Source of the DNA: Armatimonadetes bacterium UBA1398
Lineage (GTDB): Bacteria; Armatimonadota; Zipacnadia; UBA1398
DNA: 64,000 nt
Direction: 5' to 3'
Assembly (NCBI GenBank): GCA_002305165.1
Contig: DBQI01000058.1
Location: 46,307-110,306 of the forward strand
Shown here: positions 17,225 to 26,087 of the stretch, piece after piece
Layout of the letters: each line of letters begins with the position of its first letter
Position numbering within the stretch: the first letter of the stretch is position 1
The notes under the pieces: generated by a model
Database searches by the model: none
Seen by the model: the letters and a program-made list of their open reading frames with translations, nothing else
What the model was told of the DNA's origin: nothing
Position numbers and translations under genes: made by a program

Positions 17225-17515
17225 ATGAGTTTGCGGTCCTGTCTCATGTGCAGAGGAAGGTATGATCGCAGGGTGATGATTGCCCTCGACACGAACCGCG
17301 CGGACGCCTGCGGCGCCCACGATCCCATTGCGACGATGGGAGCTCGCATTGGAGGCCGTGTGTACGTGTGCGCACGGCCCGAGTGCTCCGAGTCTCCGAG
17401 ACTGGCGCAGCGGGCAGGCCACGCCTTGGGGACTCAGGTCTCCCTCGGACCCCTCGCTACGGCGAGGCAGGACATGCACCAAGCGGAAGGCACCGGGGGT
17501 GATCACCTTGGGTGA
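17225..17515 (+). CDS. ylxR: YlxR/DUF448 family nucleic-acid-binding protein
   Basis: 96 residues between nusA and infB, the invariant place of ylxR. The family pattern is visible: RSCLMCRGRYDRR at the N-terminus (usually R-x-C-x2-C-R), a middle Asp, and GGRVYVCARPECSESPRL where most members have GRGAYVC. This copy has GGRVYVC, so one normally conserved Gly is replaced by Val. YlxR proteins are small RNA-binding proteins; some have been reported to modulate RNase P. ATG 17225 has AGGACGG just upstream; an in-frame GTG at 17219 is the alternative. It overlaps the infB start by 8 bases. Confidence 0.82.
   Translation: MSLRSCLMCRGRYDRRVMIALDTNRADACGAHDPIATMGARIGGRVYVCARPECSESPRLAQRAGHALGTQVSLGPLATARQDMHQAEGTGGDHLG
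17495..17504 (+). promoter_or_regulatory. Ribosome binding site that fixes the infB start
   Basis: GGGGGTGATC differs by one base from GGAGGTGATC, the full complement of the 16S rRNA 3' end. The G-run ends 8 bases before TTG at 17508, which makes that TTG the likely infB start rather than the GTG at 17499 inside the site. Confidence 0.65.
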
Positions 17516-20129
17516 GAAGATCAGAGTGCACGAGCTAGCGCGCGAGATGGGCATCACCAGCAAGCGCGTGATGGAGGTTCTGGAGGTTCTCGGGCAGCCG
17601 GTGAAGAGCCACTCCAGCACCTTGGCCGATGAGGTCGCCCAGGGCGTTCGCGACAAGCTGCGCAGTACCCGTGCAGGCTCAGGGCTCATCACCGCGCCAA
17701 GTCAGACCCCGGGCCGGCCGAGTCTTGCCGGCCCGTCGCGCGGTGGACGCCTCTCGCAGGTGGTTCGGCGTCGCGACGCGGCCAAGGACGAGGAGACCGT
17801 CGTGCACTTGGGGCCGGAGGCGGCGCGCCCCGCGCTGCGCAAGCCGGGGGAGACCCTTGTACACGGCGCGCGAGTGGTGCCGGCCCGCCAGTCGGAAGCC
17901 GCCGCCCCCCCCACCGAGGAGCAGCCAGAGGCAGCGGTCGCCGAACCCGTCACTGCGGTGGCCGCTCCTGAGGTCGAGCCGGAGCCTGCGGGTCCCGTTC
18001 GGATCGCCCCGGTCGAGGTTGTGGCCACTAACCGCACGGAGGTTGTCCCTGGCGAGGTCGAGGAGCGCGTCGAGCCCGTGCGGCCGGTGGATGTTCCCGA
18101 GATTGTGGAGCCCGAGGAGGCCGTCGACGAGGATGAGGCCCCGGCCGAGGTAGTCAGCCCGCAGGATGTGGAGGCTGACGAGCGGGCTCGCGATGAGCGC
18201 CGCGAGCGTGAACGCGAACGCCGTGAGGCGCGCGCGCAGCGCAAGGCCAAGGAGCGAGAAAAGCGGGATCGTGACCGCGAACGCGACCGGGAGAAGCGTC
18301 AGCGAGATCAGCAGCGCCGGCGGAACGTGGCAGTCGGTACGGTCGTGAAGATTCCCGACCCGGTCTCCGTTCGTGGGCTGGCCGACGCCCTGCAGCTTGG
18401 CACGGCCGACATTCTGAGAGAGCTCCTCGTACGAGGCGCCCCCTCGAATATCAACGCCACCATCACTGGCGAGACGGCAAGAGCTATCGCGGCCGACCTG
18501 GGCATCACCGCCGAGATCGTCCGTGAGGAGGTCTCCTTCGAGGCCGCGGTTCAGGCCGTTGAGGGCCGTAAGCGCAAGGCTAAGGCAGCCTCGAGTGAGG
18601 CCAACGTGAAGGTCGTGCCGCGTCCCCCGGTCGTGACCGTGCTAGGTCACGTCGACCATGGCAAAACGCTCCTGCTCGACTCCATCCGGCGGACCCATGT
18701 GGCCGACGGCGAATCGGGCGGCATCACGCAGCACATCGGCGCGTCGGAGGTCACCCACAACGATCGGACGATCGTCTTCCTGGACACCCCCGGCCATGAG
18801 GCATTCTCGGCCATGCGCGCCCGCGGCGCCCAGGTGACCGACATCGCCGTCCTCGTGGTGGCTGCGAACGACGGGATCATGCCGCAGACCGTTGAGGCCA
18901 TCAACCACGCGAAGGCGGCTCAAGTTCCCATCATCGTCGCCGTGAACAAGATCGACCTCCCCGAGGCCAATCCCGAGCGCGTGCTCCAGCAACTCACCGA
19001 GCACGAGCTCGTCCCTGAGGCTTGGGGCGGCGACACCGTCACCACCAACGTGTCGGCCATGACTCGGGAGGGCATCGACGACCTACTCGAGATGATCCTC
19101 CTCGTCGCGGAAGTGCAGGAGCTCACCGCCGAGGTCGGAGGAGACACAAAGGCCGTCGTTATCGAAGCCGAACGTGACTCCTCGCGCGGGCCGGTAGCCA
19201 CCGTGATCGTCCGCGAGGGCGTTCTGAAGACGGGCGACTTCGTCGTGTGCGGCCAGTGGGCCGGCAAGGTACGCGCCCTTGTGACGCCGAGTGGCAAACG
19301 AGCCAAGAAGATCGAACCGGGCCACCCGTGCGAGGTGTGGGGGCTGGAAGACGTGCCCGAGGCCGGCGAGGAGATGCGGGTCGTCGAGAACCAGCGTGTC
19401 GCGCGCCAGATCGCCAAGGAGCTTCAGGATGTCGCCCGCAGGCGACAGACCTCCATGGCGGCTCCCACCTCCGTGGCTGGGCTCATGGAGCAAATCCAGG
19501 CAGGCACCGTCACCGAAGTGAACGTGGTGCTGAAGGCCGACGTGCACGGCTCGCTCGAGGCGATCACTCAGGCGCTGGACAGGCTCGAACATCGGGAGGT
19601 CAAGATCAAGGTCGCTCACTCCGGAGTCGGGAGCGTCTCCGAGTCCGATGTGAGCCTGGCTGCGGCGGGCAAGGCGATCATCATTGCCTTCCAGGTGGGC
19701 ATGGAGCCCGGGGTCGATTCCCTTGCGCGCGAGGAGCGGGTCGAGCTGCGGGAGTACTCGATCATCTACGAGATCATCGAGGACATGCAGGACCTCATGG
19801 TTGGCAAGCTCAAGCCTATCTTCAAGGAGGTCGTCCTTGGACACGCGGAAGTGAGGGCTGTGTTCAAGATCAGCCGCACGGGAGTCGTTGCGGGATGCGC
19901 CGTCATGGACGGTCAGATGAAGCGTGGGGAGGGTGTCCGCGTCTACCGGGATGGCGAACTCGTCCATGAGGGCAAACTGAGCTCGCTGCGACACGTCAAG
20001 GACGACGTATCCCAGGTCGAGGGAGGCCGCGAGTGCGGCATCTCGCTCGATGACTGGAATGGCTTCACCGAGGGCGACAAGATCGAGTGCTACACGATGC
20101 GCCAGTTGGAGCGGACCCTGGCCGACTGA
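17508..20129 (+). CDS. infB: Translation initiation factor IF-2
   Basis: 873 residues from TTG 17508. GTPase that delivers initiator fMet-tRNA to the 30S subunit and promotes subunit joining. An N-terminal IF2_N module (residues 2-50, IRVHELAREMGITSKRVMEV) is followed by a Pro/Ala/Glu-rich linker and a strongly charged Arg/Glu coil (about 225-275). A second IF2_N (DPVSVRGLADALQLGTADIL) precedes the G domain with G1 GHVDHGKT, G3 DTPGHE, G4 NKID and a G5-type SAM. Domains II-IV end in LSSLRHVKDDVSQVEGGREC, close to the family norm. The frame is open upstream to 17280, but that would overlap ylxR. Confidence 0.98.
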   Translation: MGEKIRVHELAREMGITSKRVMEVLEVLGQPVKSHSSTLADEVAQGVRDKLRSTRAGSGLITAPSQTPGRPSLAGPSRGGRLSQVVRRRDAAKDEETVVHLGPEAARPALRKPGETLVHGARVVPARQSEAAAPPTEEQPEAAVAEPVTAVAAPEVEPEPAGPVRIAPVEVVATNRTEVVPGEVEERVEPVRPVDVPEIVEPEEAVDEDEAPAEVVSPQDVEADERARDERRERERERREARAQRKAKEREKRDRDRERDREKRQRDQQRRRNVAVGTVVKIPDPVSVRGLADALQLGTADILRELLVRGAPSNINATITGETARAIAADLGITAEIVREEVSFEAAVQAVEGRKRKAKAASSEANVKVVPRPPVVTVLGHVDHGKTLLLDSIRRTHVADGESGGITQHIGASEVTHNDRTIVFLDTPGHEAFSAMRARGAQVTDIAVLVVAANDGIMPQTVEAINHAKAAQVPIIVAVNKIDLPEANPERVLQQLTEHELVPEAWGGDTVTTNVSAMTREGIDDLLEMILLVAEVQELTAEVGGDTKAVVIEAERDSSRGPVATVIVREGVLKTGDFVVCGQWAGKVRALVTPSGKRAKKIEPGHPCEVWGLEDVPEAGEEMRVVENQRVARQIAKELQDVARRRQTSMAAPTSVAGLMEQIQAGTVTEVNVVLKADVHGSLEAITQALDRLEHREVKIKVAHSGVGSVSESDVSLAAAGKAIIIAFQVGMEPGVDSLAREERVELREYSIIYEIIEDMQDLMVGKLKPIFKEVVLGHAEVRAVFKISRTGVVAGCAVMDGQMKRGEGVRVYRDGELVHEGKLSSLRHVKDDVSQVEGGRECGISLDDWNGFTEGDKIECYTMRQLERTLAD

Positions 20130-20132
20130 TAG

Positions 20133-20183
20133 CGCGCCCTGCGACGTTTCGGTCTCACCGTCGAGGCGCCGCAGGGCGCGTTT
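20133..20183 (+). terminator. Terminator-like hairpin just after infB
   Basis: CGCGCCCTGCG (20133-20143) is perfectly complementary to CGCAGGGCGCG (20170-20180), an 11-bp GC-rich stem with a 26-base loop, followed by TTTCC. It starts 4 bases after the infB stop and ends before ylxP. The short T-run suggests partial termination or an mRNA 3'-end stabiliser inside the operon rather than a full stop. Confidence 0.45.
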
Positions 20184-20231
20184 CCTGTGGCTTTGGGGAT
20201 GCGTTTTCGGCCGCCGAGATGGGGACGAGGC

Positions 20232-20513
20232 ATGGCCGTGGGGCTGCTTAGCCTGGACCTTCACATCCCTGACAGCAACTCCCTCAAGGACAAGAGGCGA
20301 GTGCTGAGGCGGCTGCTCGACCAGCTTCACGACCAGTACAATGTGTCGGCCGCCGAGCTCGGCGATCACGACATCTGGAGACGGAGCCAGATCGGCATCG
20401 TCTGCCTGTCCAATGATCGCGCTCATACTGAGCAGGTCCTGCAGAGCGCGCTGGGGCTGGTCGACCGGGATCCGCGCCTGGAGGTTCTCCAGGCCACCGT
20501 GGAGTGGCTCTAG
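20232..20513 (+). CDS. ylxP: YlxP / DUF503 family protein
   Basis: 93 residues, typical DUF503 length. Visible hallmarks: a first strand VGLLSLDLHIP, the motif SLKDKRRVLRRLLDQL, a central strand segment WRRSQIGIVCLSND and a C-terminal VLQATVEWL. Members lie between infB and rbfA across Firmicutes and relatives; a ferredoxin-like fold is known but no clear biochemical role. ATG 20232 follows GGGGACGAGG; the frame extends to 20187 with no better start. Confidence 0.9.
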   Translation: MAVGLLSLDLHIPDSNSLKDKRRVLRRLLDQLHDQYNVSAAELGDHDIWRRSQIGIVCLSNDRAHTEQVLQSALGLVDRDPRLEVLQATVEWL

Positions 20514-20529
20514 CTTCGGAGGCCGTGCC

Positions 20530-20904
20530 ATGGAACGGAAGCAGAGGGTAGTCGCGCGGCTGATCCGCGATGCCATCAGTGACGTTATCGCGCGTGAAGT
20601 CCGCGATCCCCGAGTGGGCATCGTATCAGTCAGCTCCGTTGATCTATCCGCCGACTTCCGCCACGCCAAGATCCGCCTTAGCGTGATCGGTTCGACGGAG
20701 GACGAGATGCGGGAGAGCTTCGAGGCCCTGGACCGCGCTCGGCCTTTCATCCGCCGCATGCTCGGCGAGCGAGTCCGACTTCGCCATGTGCCCGAGATCG
20801 TCTTCGAGCGTGACCGAGGCGCGGAGCACGCGGAACATATCGCCCGCATCCTGGCTGAGATCGAGAGTGATCGCGCCCAGGAGGGTGAACATGAGTCGTC
20901 GTGA
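20530..20904 (+). CDS. rbfA: Ribosome-binding factor A
   Basis: 124 residues. A single KH-type RbfA domain: N-terminal RVARLIRDAISDVIAREVRDPR (residues about 7-28), ADFRHAKIRLSVIG, and LGERVRLRHVPEIVFERD. The conserved RHAKI and VRLRHVPEI segments identify the family. It binds the 30S subunit late in maturation and is needed for 16S rRNA 5'-end processing and cold adaptation. ATG 20530 follows a GGAGG-type site (CGGAGGCCGTGCC). It overlaps the start of nrnA by 14 bases. Confidence 0.96.
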   Translation: MERKQRVVARLIRDAISDVIAREVRDPRVGIVSVSSVDLSADFRHAKIRLSVIGSTEDEMRESFEALDRARPFIRRMLGERVRLRHVPEIVFERDRGAEHAEHIARILAEIESDRAQEGEHESS

Positions 20905-21889
20905 GTGCTTGGAAGCCGTGGCGGCCGCCCTCTCCAGCGGCCAGACCTTCCTCGCCACCACGCACGTGCGACCTGATGGCGACGCTCTGGGCAGCCTCAC
21001 CGCGCTCATGCTCGGGCTTGAGACCCTGGGGAAGACGGTGCACGCCTATACCGAGGACGCTCCTGCGGCCATGTACCACTTCCTCCCCGCCATCGGCCGG
21101 ATTGGCGTCGGCCCGCCTCCGCCGGACCTGGGCTCTGCCGTAGACGCGGCCATCGCCCTGGACTGCGCGAGCCTCGATCGCGCGGGCGCGCTGAGGAAAC
21201 ACCTAGTTGCGGCGCCGCGCCTGATCAGCGTCGACCATCACAGTGACGGCGTGCCCTTCGGCGATGTGCGCTGTACCGACGGCGACGCATCCTCCACAGC
21301 CGAGTTGATGATGGAGCTCCTCGTCGACATCATGGGTGTGGGCCTCACGATGGAGTTGGCCACCTGCCTCCTCGCCGGCCACGTTTTCGACACGGGCCGC
21401 TTCAGCCAAAGCAATGCCACCCCCACGGCCTTCCGCAACGCGGCGCGCCTGGTCGAAGCGGGAGCCGACCCAGAGGCCATCGTGCGCGACATGCACGATA
21501 CCATGCCGCTCCACCGACTGCGGCTCAAGGGAAGGGCGCTGGAGCGCGCCGAGATCGATGAGACCTCCGGGCTCACATGGTCGCTGCTGAGTCGCGACGA
21601 TTTCGCCTCCCTCTCCGCTCGCCCCGAGGACGCCGAAGGCATCGTGGTCGATCTCCGCGTGGTAGCGGGAAGCTCTGCCGCCGCGCTCATCTCCGAGGTG
21701 AAGCCCAGGGAGTGCCGCGTCAGCATGCGCTCCCGCGGTGACGACGTGGACGTCGCGAGACTCGCGATGCACTTCGGCGGAGGAGGTCACACCAGGGCCG
21801 CAGGTTGCACCATAGAGGCGCCGCCCGACGAAGCCATTCGCCTTCTGCTACAGGCCGCGCGCGAGCATCTCGCGGCCGGGCCGGAGTAG
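20891..21889 (+). CDS. nrnA: Bifunctional oligoribonuclease / PAP phosphatase, DHH-DHHA1 family
   Basis: 332 residues. The DHH domain carries TTHVRPDGDALGS (motif I), an Asp-containing AIALDCAS and the DHH signature SVDHHSDG, followed by a later motif GHVFDTGRFSQSN. The C-terminal DHHA1 domain ends with FGGGGHTRAAGC. NrnA proteins hydrolyse short RNA oligonucleotides and 3'-phosphoadenosine 5'-phosphate using Mn ions. Its position between rbfA and truB is the standard one. ATG 20891 follows AGGAGGGTGAAC; the same frame is open back to 20786 inside rbfA, which I reject. Confidence 0.93.
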   Translation: MSRRECLEAVAAALSSGQTFLATTHVRPDGDALGSLTALMLGLETLGKTVHAYTEDAPAAMYHFLPAIGRIGVGPPPPDLGSAVDAAIALDCASLDRAGALRKHLVAAPRLISVDHHSDGVPFGDVRCTDGDASSTAELMMELLVDIMGVGLTMELATCLLAGHVFDTGRFSQSNATPTAFRNAARLVEAGADPEAIVRDMHDTMPLHRLRLKGRALERAEIDETSGLTWSLLSRDDFASLSARPEDAEGIVVDLRVVAGSSAAALISEVKPRECRVSMRSRGDDVDVARLAMHFGGGGHTRAAGCTIEAPPDEAIRLLLQAAREHLAAGPE

Positions 21890-21893
21890 CGCA

Positions 21894-22799
21894 TTGGTAC
21901 ATGGTATGCTCCGTGTGGATAAGCCCGCTGGTCCCACTTCCCACGACGTCGTAGCGGTGGTTCGAAGGCTCTTGGGCCAGCGCAGGGTCGGCCATGCGGG
22001 GACCCTCGACCCGCCGGCAACGGGGCTCCTCGTGATCCTCCTCGGCGTGGCCACGCGGTTGCAGCAGTACCTCCTCGGCGAGGACAAGACGTATACCTTC
22101 GAACTGGTGCTCGGGCGCGCCACGGACACCCTGGACATGTCGGGCGTCACCACAGCGGAAGCCGCGTGTGAGTGTCCATCGACAGAGGCCCTGGAGGCCG
22201 CTTGCCGCGAGTTGGAGGGCGACATCGCTCTCGTCCCTCCGATGGTCTCGGCGATCCACCACCAGGGCCGGCGGCTGCATGAGATAGCGCGGTCGGGCGA
22301 GGTAGTCGAGCGGGAACCCAGGAGTTGCCGGATCGACCGGCTGAGTCCGATCGGGCCTGCTCGCCTCGAGGAAGACGGTCTCGTGCGGGTCCCCCTGGTG
22401 ATCGACTGCTCAAGCGGCACGTACGTGCGCTCGGTCGGCGAAGCCCTAGGGGCAACTCTCGGTGTACCGGCGTGCATCGACGGCTTGCGGCGCACTCGCG
22501 TGGGCCCCTGGTCGGTCGAGGGCGCGCCCTCCCTCGACGAGCTGGTTCGTGAAGGCCGCGAGGCTGCTGTACGGCAGGCCGAGCCCATGGAGCAGGCCGT
22601 GCCCCACCTATCGCGCGTCTCGCTGGTAGCAGCGGAGGAGCGAGCCTTCACATCTGGGAATCCCGTGCTTGGCGTGGAGTCGAGCCAGGGACCCATGGCC
22701 GTCTTCGGTCCGTCGGGCTTCCTCGGCATAGGCGTCGCTGAGGATGGCCGGTTGGCGCCGCGGACGGTGGTTGGGGGACAGGACCCACGAGATGGCTGA
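21894..22799 (+). CDS. truB: tRNA pseudouridine(55) synthase TruB
   Basis: 301 residues. Makes pseudouridine 55 in the T loop of tRNA. Motifs: LRVDKPAGPTSHDVV, the catalytic motif GHAGTLDPPATGLL with the nucleophilic Asp, KTYTFELVLGRATDTLD, and CSSGTYVRSVGEALG. TTG at 21894 keeps the residues that precede the LxVDKP motif in relatives; ATG at 21906 is the alternative. The stop overlaps the ribF start by 8 bases. Confidence 0.96.
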   Translation: MVHGMLRVDKPAGPTSHDVVAVVRRLLGQRRVGHAGTLDPPATGLLVILLGVATRLQQYLLGEDKTYTFELVLGRATDTLDMSGVTTAEAACECPSTEALEAACRELEGDIALVPPMVSAIHHQGRRLHEIARSGEVVEREPRSCRIDRLSPIGPARLEEDGLVRVPLVIDCSSGTYVRSVGEALGATLGVPACIDGLRRTRVGPWSVEGAPSLDELVREGREAAVRQAEPMEQAVPHLSRVSLVAAEERAFTSGNPVLGVESSQGPMAVFGPSGFLGIGVAEDGRLAPRTVVGGQDPRDG

Positions 22800-23757
22800 G
22801 ATACTCATCGGATCGGACAAAGCACGCAGCAAACGAGGCCCCTGTGTCGTAACGGTGGGGGCGTTCGATGGCGTCCATGTGGGGCACCAGGACATCGTGC
22901 GGACGGCTATTGCGACGGCCAGGGACCGTGGAGTGTCCTCCTGCGTGGTGACATTCGACCCTCACCCCGCCGCGTACGCGGGCATCGAGGGCTTCCGGTA
23001 CCTGACCAGCCTGGATGACCGGCTGGAGTACCTCGACGCCACCGGCGTGGACGTGATCCGCGTGCTGCCTTTCGATGCCGATCTGGCGAAGACCCCGCCC
23101 GATGAGTACATCCGGGATGTGCTTGTGGGAGGGTTGGGCGCCGTCGCCGTTGTTGTGGGCGCTACCCATCGCTTCGGCCGCGGCGGAAAGGGCGATGTGG
23201 CCCTACTGGACCACATGAGCGCGCATCTGGCCTTCACGGTGCAGCTCGTGCCGGCGACCCTGTGGAATGGGGAGATCATCTCCAGTAGCCGGATCCGGGA
23301 GGCGGTCAGCGACGGCCGCATGGCTGACGCCCGGGAGATGCTTGGGCGTCCCTACTCGTTGCTGGGCGAGGTTGTGGAGGGCGACCACCGCGGCGCTGAG
23401 CTGGGCTTCCCGACGGCCAACCTCGCGCCGCCACCCAGGCGTGTGCTCCCCGCCCTGGGGATCTACGCTGCCATCGCTGAGGTGGGAGGCACTGCCTACC
23501 CTGCCGGCGTGCATGTAGGGCCGGTGCCTACCTTCGGGTGCGAGAAGCCGACCATCGAGGCGCACCTCTTGGACTTCGAGGGTGACTTGGTCGGCCGCCG
23601 CCTTCGGCTGTCGTTCCTGCGTCGGCTGCGAGGGATCGTGCGGTTCGACAACCGCGAGGAGCTCGCCAGGCAGATCGGCCAGGACCTTGACCTCGTCCGA
23701 AGTGTCGTGGCGGACCATCAGTGGCCTCCTGAGCTGCTCTCGCCGGAAGGGGGCTAG
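22792..23757 (+). CDS. ribF: Bifunctional riboflavin kinase / FAD synthetase RibF
   Basis: 321 residues. The N-terminal FAD synthetase (nucleotidyltransferase) domain has VTVGAFDGVHVGHQDIV, a variant of the usual GxFDGVHxGH, plus VTFDPHPAA and the SSSRIREAV motif. The C-terminal flavokinase domain has GRPYSLLGEVVEGDHRG, ELGFPTANLAPP and EAHLLDFEGDLVGRRLRL. It turns riboflavin into FMN and FAD, acting after ribD and ribE encoded at the left of the window. ATG 22792 overlaps truB; it is the last gene of the rimP operon. Confidence 0.96.
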   Translation: MAEILIGSDKARSKRGPCVVTVGAFDGVHVGHQDIVRTAIATARDRGVSSCVVTFDPHPAAYAGIEGFRYLTSLDDRLEYLDATGVDVIRVLPFDADLAKTPPDEYIRDVLVGGLGAVAVVVGATHRFGRGGKGDVALLDHMSAHLAFTVQLVPATLWNGEIISSSRIREAVSDGRMADAREMLGRPYSLLGEVVEGDHRGAELGFPTANLAPPPRRVLPALGIYAAIAEVGGTAYPAGVHVGPVPTFGCEKPTIEAHLLDFEGDLVGRRLRLSFLRRLRGIVRFDNREELARQIGQDLDLVRSVVADHQWPPELLSPEGG

Positions 23758-23811
23758 CCCGTTCGGCACGAAACCGACGCCGGAGCCTACCCCGAGCTGT
23801 GAGGGCCGGAC

Positions 23812-25782
23812 GTGGAGGAACTGCGCGATAAGGAGATAGAGATCTACCGGGATCTCATGCGTCCTCCCGATGGCTTCGTGGAGGGCTTCAGCTCCCGGGT
23901 TCTCCTCGGCACCCTCTTTGTGGGTTTCGTCATGCTGCCGGGGGCAATCTACCTCGGCCTGCTCGTGGGGCAGAACCTGGGCCCCGCGGCGGAGTGGACG
24001 ACGATCATCCTCTTCGCCGAGGCGGCGCGTCGCTCGTTCACAGCACTGGGCAAGCAGGAGATCTATCTGATCTTCTACATCGCGGGCTCCCTGACAGCTC
24101 TGAACGGAGCCCTGGCTCTCAGCGGCGGCCCCTTCTCCGGCCCCATCTGGAGCGTCTACTTCAAGACCTCCCCCGCCGCGGCCGCCTTCGCCGCCGACAT
24201 TCCTGGCTGGGTGGTCCCTACCCAGGAATCTGGCGCCCTGAACGTCCGCTCCTTCATGCAGCACGCCTGGCTCGTGCCCATCGTGGTCATGATCCTCGGC
24301 CAAGTCCTCAGCCGCCTGAACTGGTTCTCCGCGGCGTACGTGCTCTTCCGTGTGACGTCTGATCTCGAGCGCCTCCCCTTCCCGATGGCTCCCGTGGCAG
24401 CCCAGGGGGCAACCGCGCTCGCGGAGACGCACAGCAAGAGTGAGACATGGCGATGGCGGGTGTTCTCCATAGGATCCATGATCGGGCTGGCTTTCGGAGC
24501 CATCTATGCCGGTATTCCCGCCCTCACCGGCGCTGTCCTCAAGCGTCCCATCAACATCCTGCCCATCCCCTGGGTCGACTTCACCACGGGCACGGAGAAC
24601 CTTCTGCCCGCCGTGCCCATGGGCCTCGACACCAACCTGGGCACCATCATGGTGGGGTTCGTTCTGCCCTTCTGGCTCGTCGTTGGCGGCGCCGCGGCGG
24701 CCCTGGTAACCATCATCGTGAACCCGGTCCTCTACCACCGGGGTGTGCTGACGCAGTGGCAGAAGGGGATGGGCGTCATCGACACGATGACGGCGAACCA
24801 GTTCGACTTCTGGATGAGTTTCGGCATCGGCTCCGCTTTCGCGATCGCGGCCATCGGCATTGTCTCCTTGGTCTATGCCTGGGGGCGACGCAGCCGCTTG
24901 AAGGACCGGGGAATGAGCTTCGGCGCCGTGCCGCCAGACCGAGGCGACTTCAACATGCCGCTGATGCTAGCGGTGTTCGTAGTGTCATCCCTTGGGTACG
25001 TAGTGCTCTGCAAGTACCTGGTGCCCGACTTCCCCATGTGGTACTTCCTTCTGTTCGCCTTCTTCTTCACCCCACTCACCTCTTACATCAACTCGCGGAT
25101 GATGGGCCTAACGGGCCAGTGGGTAGGGATCCCGATGATCAGGGAGGCGACGATTCTCCTCAGCGGTTACAAGGGGGCCGATATCTGGTTCGCTCCCCTG
25201 CCCCTTCAGAACTACGGCGGCTTCGTCCAGCGGTTCCGGGAACTGGAACTGGTCGGAGTGAGCTTCCGCGGCCTCCTGAAGGCGGAGGTCGCTATGTTCC
25301 CGGTGCTCATGGTGGCCAGCTTCGTTTTCTGGCAGTTCATCTGGCGCCTGGCCCCCATCCCATCGGCCCAGTTCCAGTATGCGAACGAGTGGTGGCCGTA
25401 CCACGCGCGGATGCAGGCCTTCTGGGTGAAGGGAGCGACGACTGATCCCGACCTCCTCGGCCGCTTCCTCAAGCCGCCCATTATCGGCGCCGGCTTCGGT
25501 CTCGTGCTCCTCCTGTACTACGTCATGAGCTGGTTCAGGCTGCCCGTCATGCTGATCTACGGCCTGATCCGGGGCTTCGGCAATCCGGCCCACGTGGTGA
25601 TACCCGAGTTGGGCGGAGCCCTCCTTGGCCGCTTCTACTTCGCGCCGCGGTTCGGCGAGAAGCAGTGGCGGCAGTTCGCGCCGGTGGTGCTCGCGGGGTA
25701 CCAGTGCGGCATGGGGTTGATCAGCATGGTGTGTATCGCTATCGTCTTGATCGTGAAGTCCATCAGTCAACTGCCCTATTAG
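23812..25782 (+). CDS. Polytopic membrane protein resembling OPT-superfamily transporters (DUF6784/DUF6785 type)
   Basis: 656 residues from GTG 23812, with a dozen or more hydrophobic spans separated by short loops. Examples are RVLLGTLFVGFVMLPGAIYL (near 30-50), FGIGSAFAIAAIGIVSLVYA in the middle, and FGLVLLLYYVMSW and GMGLISMVCIAIVLIV near the C-terminus. Features reminding me of the oligopeptide-transporter (OPT) superfamily and the DUF6785 proteins of Armatimonadota and Planctomycetota are NWFSAAYVLFRVTSDLERLPFPMAPVAA-type loops (polar Pro-rich segments flanking helices) and PLTSYINSRMMGLTGQWVGIP. I infer a substrate carrier, possibly for peptides or sugars; this is not demonstrated. It starts 54 bases after ribF and may be a separate transcript. 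Confidence 0.75.
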   Translation: MEELRDKEIEIYRDLMRPPDGFVEGFSSRVLLGTLFVGFVMLPGAIYLGLLVGQNLGPAAEWTTIILFAEAARRSFTALGKQEIYLIFYIAGSLTALNGALALSGGPFSGPIWSVYFKTSPAAAAFAADIPGWVVPTQESGALNVRSFMQHAWLVPIVVMILGQVLSRLNWFSAAYVLFRVTSDLERLPFPMAPVAAQGATALAETHSKSETWRWRVFSIGSMIGLAFGAIYAGIPALTGAVLKRPINILPIPWVDFTTGTENLLPAVPMGLDTNLGTIMVGFVLPFWLVVGGAAAALVTIIVNPVLYHRGVLTQWQKGMGVIDTMTANQFDFWMSFGIGSAFAIAAIGIVSLVYAWGRRSRLKDRGMSFGAVPPDRGDFNMPLMLAVFVVSSLGYVVLCKYLVPDFPMWYFLLFAFFFTPLTSYINSRMMGLTGQWVGIPMIREATILLSGYKGADIWFAPLPLQNYGGFVQRFRELELVGVSFRGLLKAEVAMFPVLMVASFVFWQFIWRLAPIPSAQFQYANEWWPYHARMQAFWVKGATTDPDLLGRFLKPPIIGAGFGLVLLLYYVMSWFRLPVMLIYGLIRGFGNPAHVVIPELGGALLGRFYFAPRFGEKQWRQFAPVVLAGYQCGMGLISMVCIAIVLIVKSISQLPY

Positions 25783-25801
25783 GCCGGATCGGAGCGCACC
25801 C

Positions 25802-26035
25802 TTGGCTGAAAGCCCACCGAAGCGCCGGCTCCCCTTGGTCGCCATCGTCGTCGCGTGCCTGTGCTTGGCCTGCCTCTGGGTGGCGAGCTTCTTCGCGACG
25901 GGATTGCTCTGGTGGCGGGCGTCGGACCTCTACGAGACGCCGGTGCCCCGTCCCGAGGCCGTCGTGCCGCCTGCATCGTTGGAGGAGGCCTTCGCCCAGC
26001 AGGAAGCTACTACCAAAGCGCCGCCGGGTTCCTGA
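25802..26035 (+). CDS. Small single-span membrane protein next to the OPT-like transporter
   Basis: 77 residues from TTG 25802, preceded by GGAGCG 8 bases upstream and 19 bases after the transporter stop. The N-terminus is Lys/Arg/Pro-rich (PPKRRLP), followed by one long hydrophobic span (residues about 11-38, VAIVVACLCLACLWVASFFA) and a Pro/Glu/Ala-rich tail. It could be an accessory subunit of the transporter. The low-complexity tail and TTG start make it less certain than its neighbour. Confidence 0.55.
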   Translation: MAESPPKRRLPLVAIVVACLCLACLWVASFFATGLLWWRASDLYETPVPRPEAVVPPASLEEAFAQQEATTKAPPGS

Positions 26036-26087
26036 CGCACACCGTGCTGTCGGGCGGCACGGGCGCCCGCATCCCCCCACGGAGGTC

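Noticed and set aside
15886..17349. Long open frame on the minus strand opposite nusA (487 codons)
   Set aside because: It is antisense to a clearly identified nusA, contains no domain motif and reflects high GC at the third codon position, as do similar long antisense frames opposite infB, ribF, the OPT-like gene, trpE and murF.
17280..17507. N-terminal extension of infB upstream of the TTG start
   Set aside because: This part coincides with ylxR in another frame and its translation is low-complexity Arg/Pro; the GGGGGTGATC site points to TTG 17508.
19083..20849. 588-codon minus-strand frame opposite infB, ylxP and rbfA
   Set aside because: It spans three well-supported plus-strand genes and has no start region or recognisable fold; a GC-driven shadow.
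23203..24738. 511-codon minus-strand frame opposite ribF and the transporter
   Set aside because: Composition is His/Gly/Glu-rich and repetitive, with no motif; both plus-strand genes are well supported.
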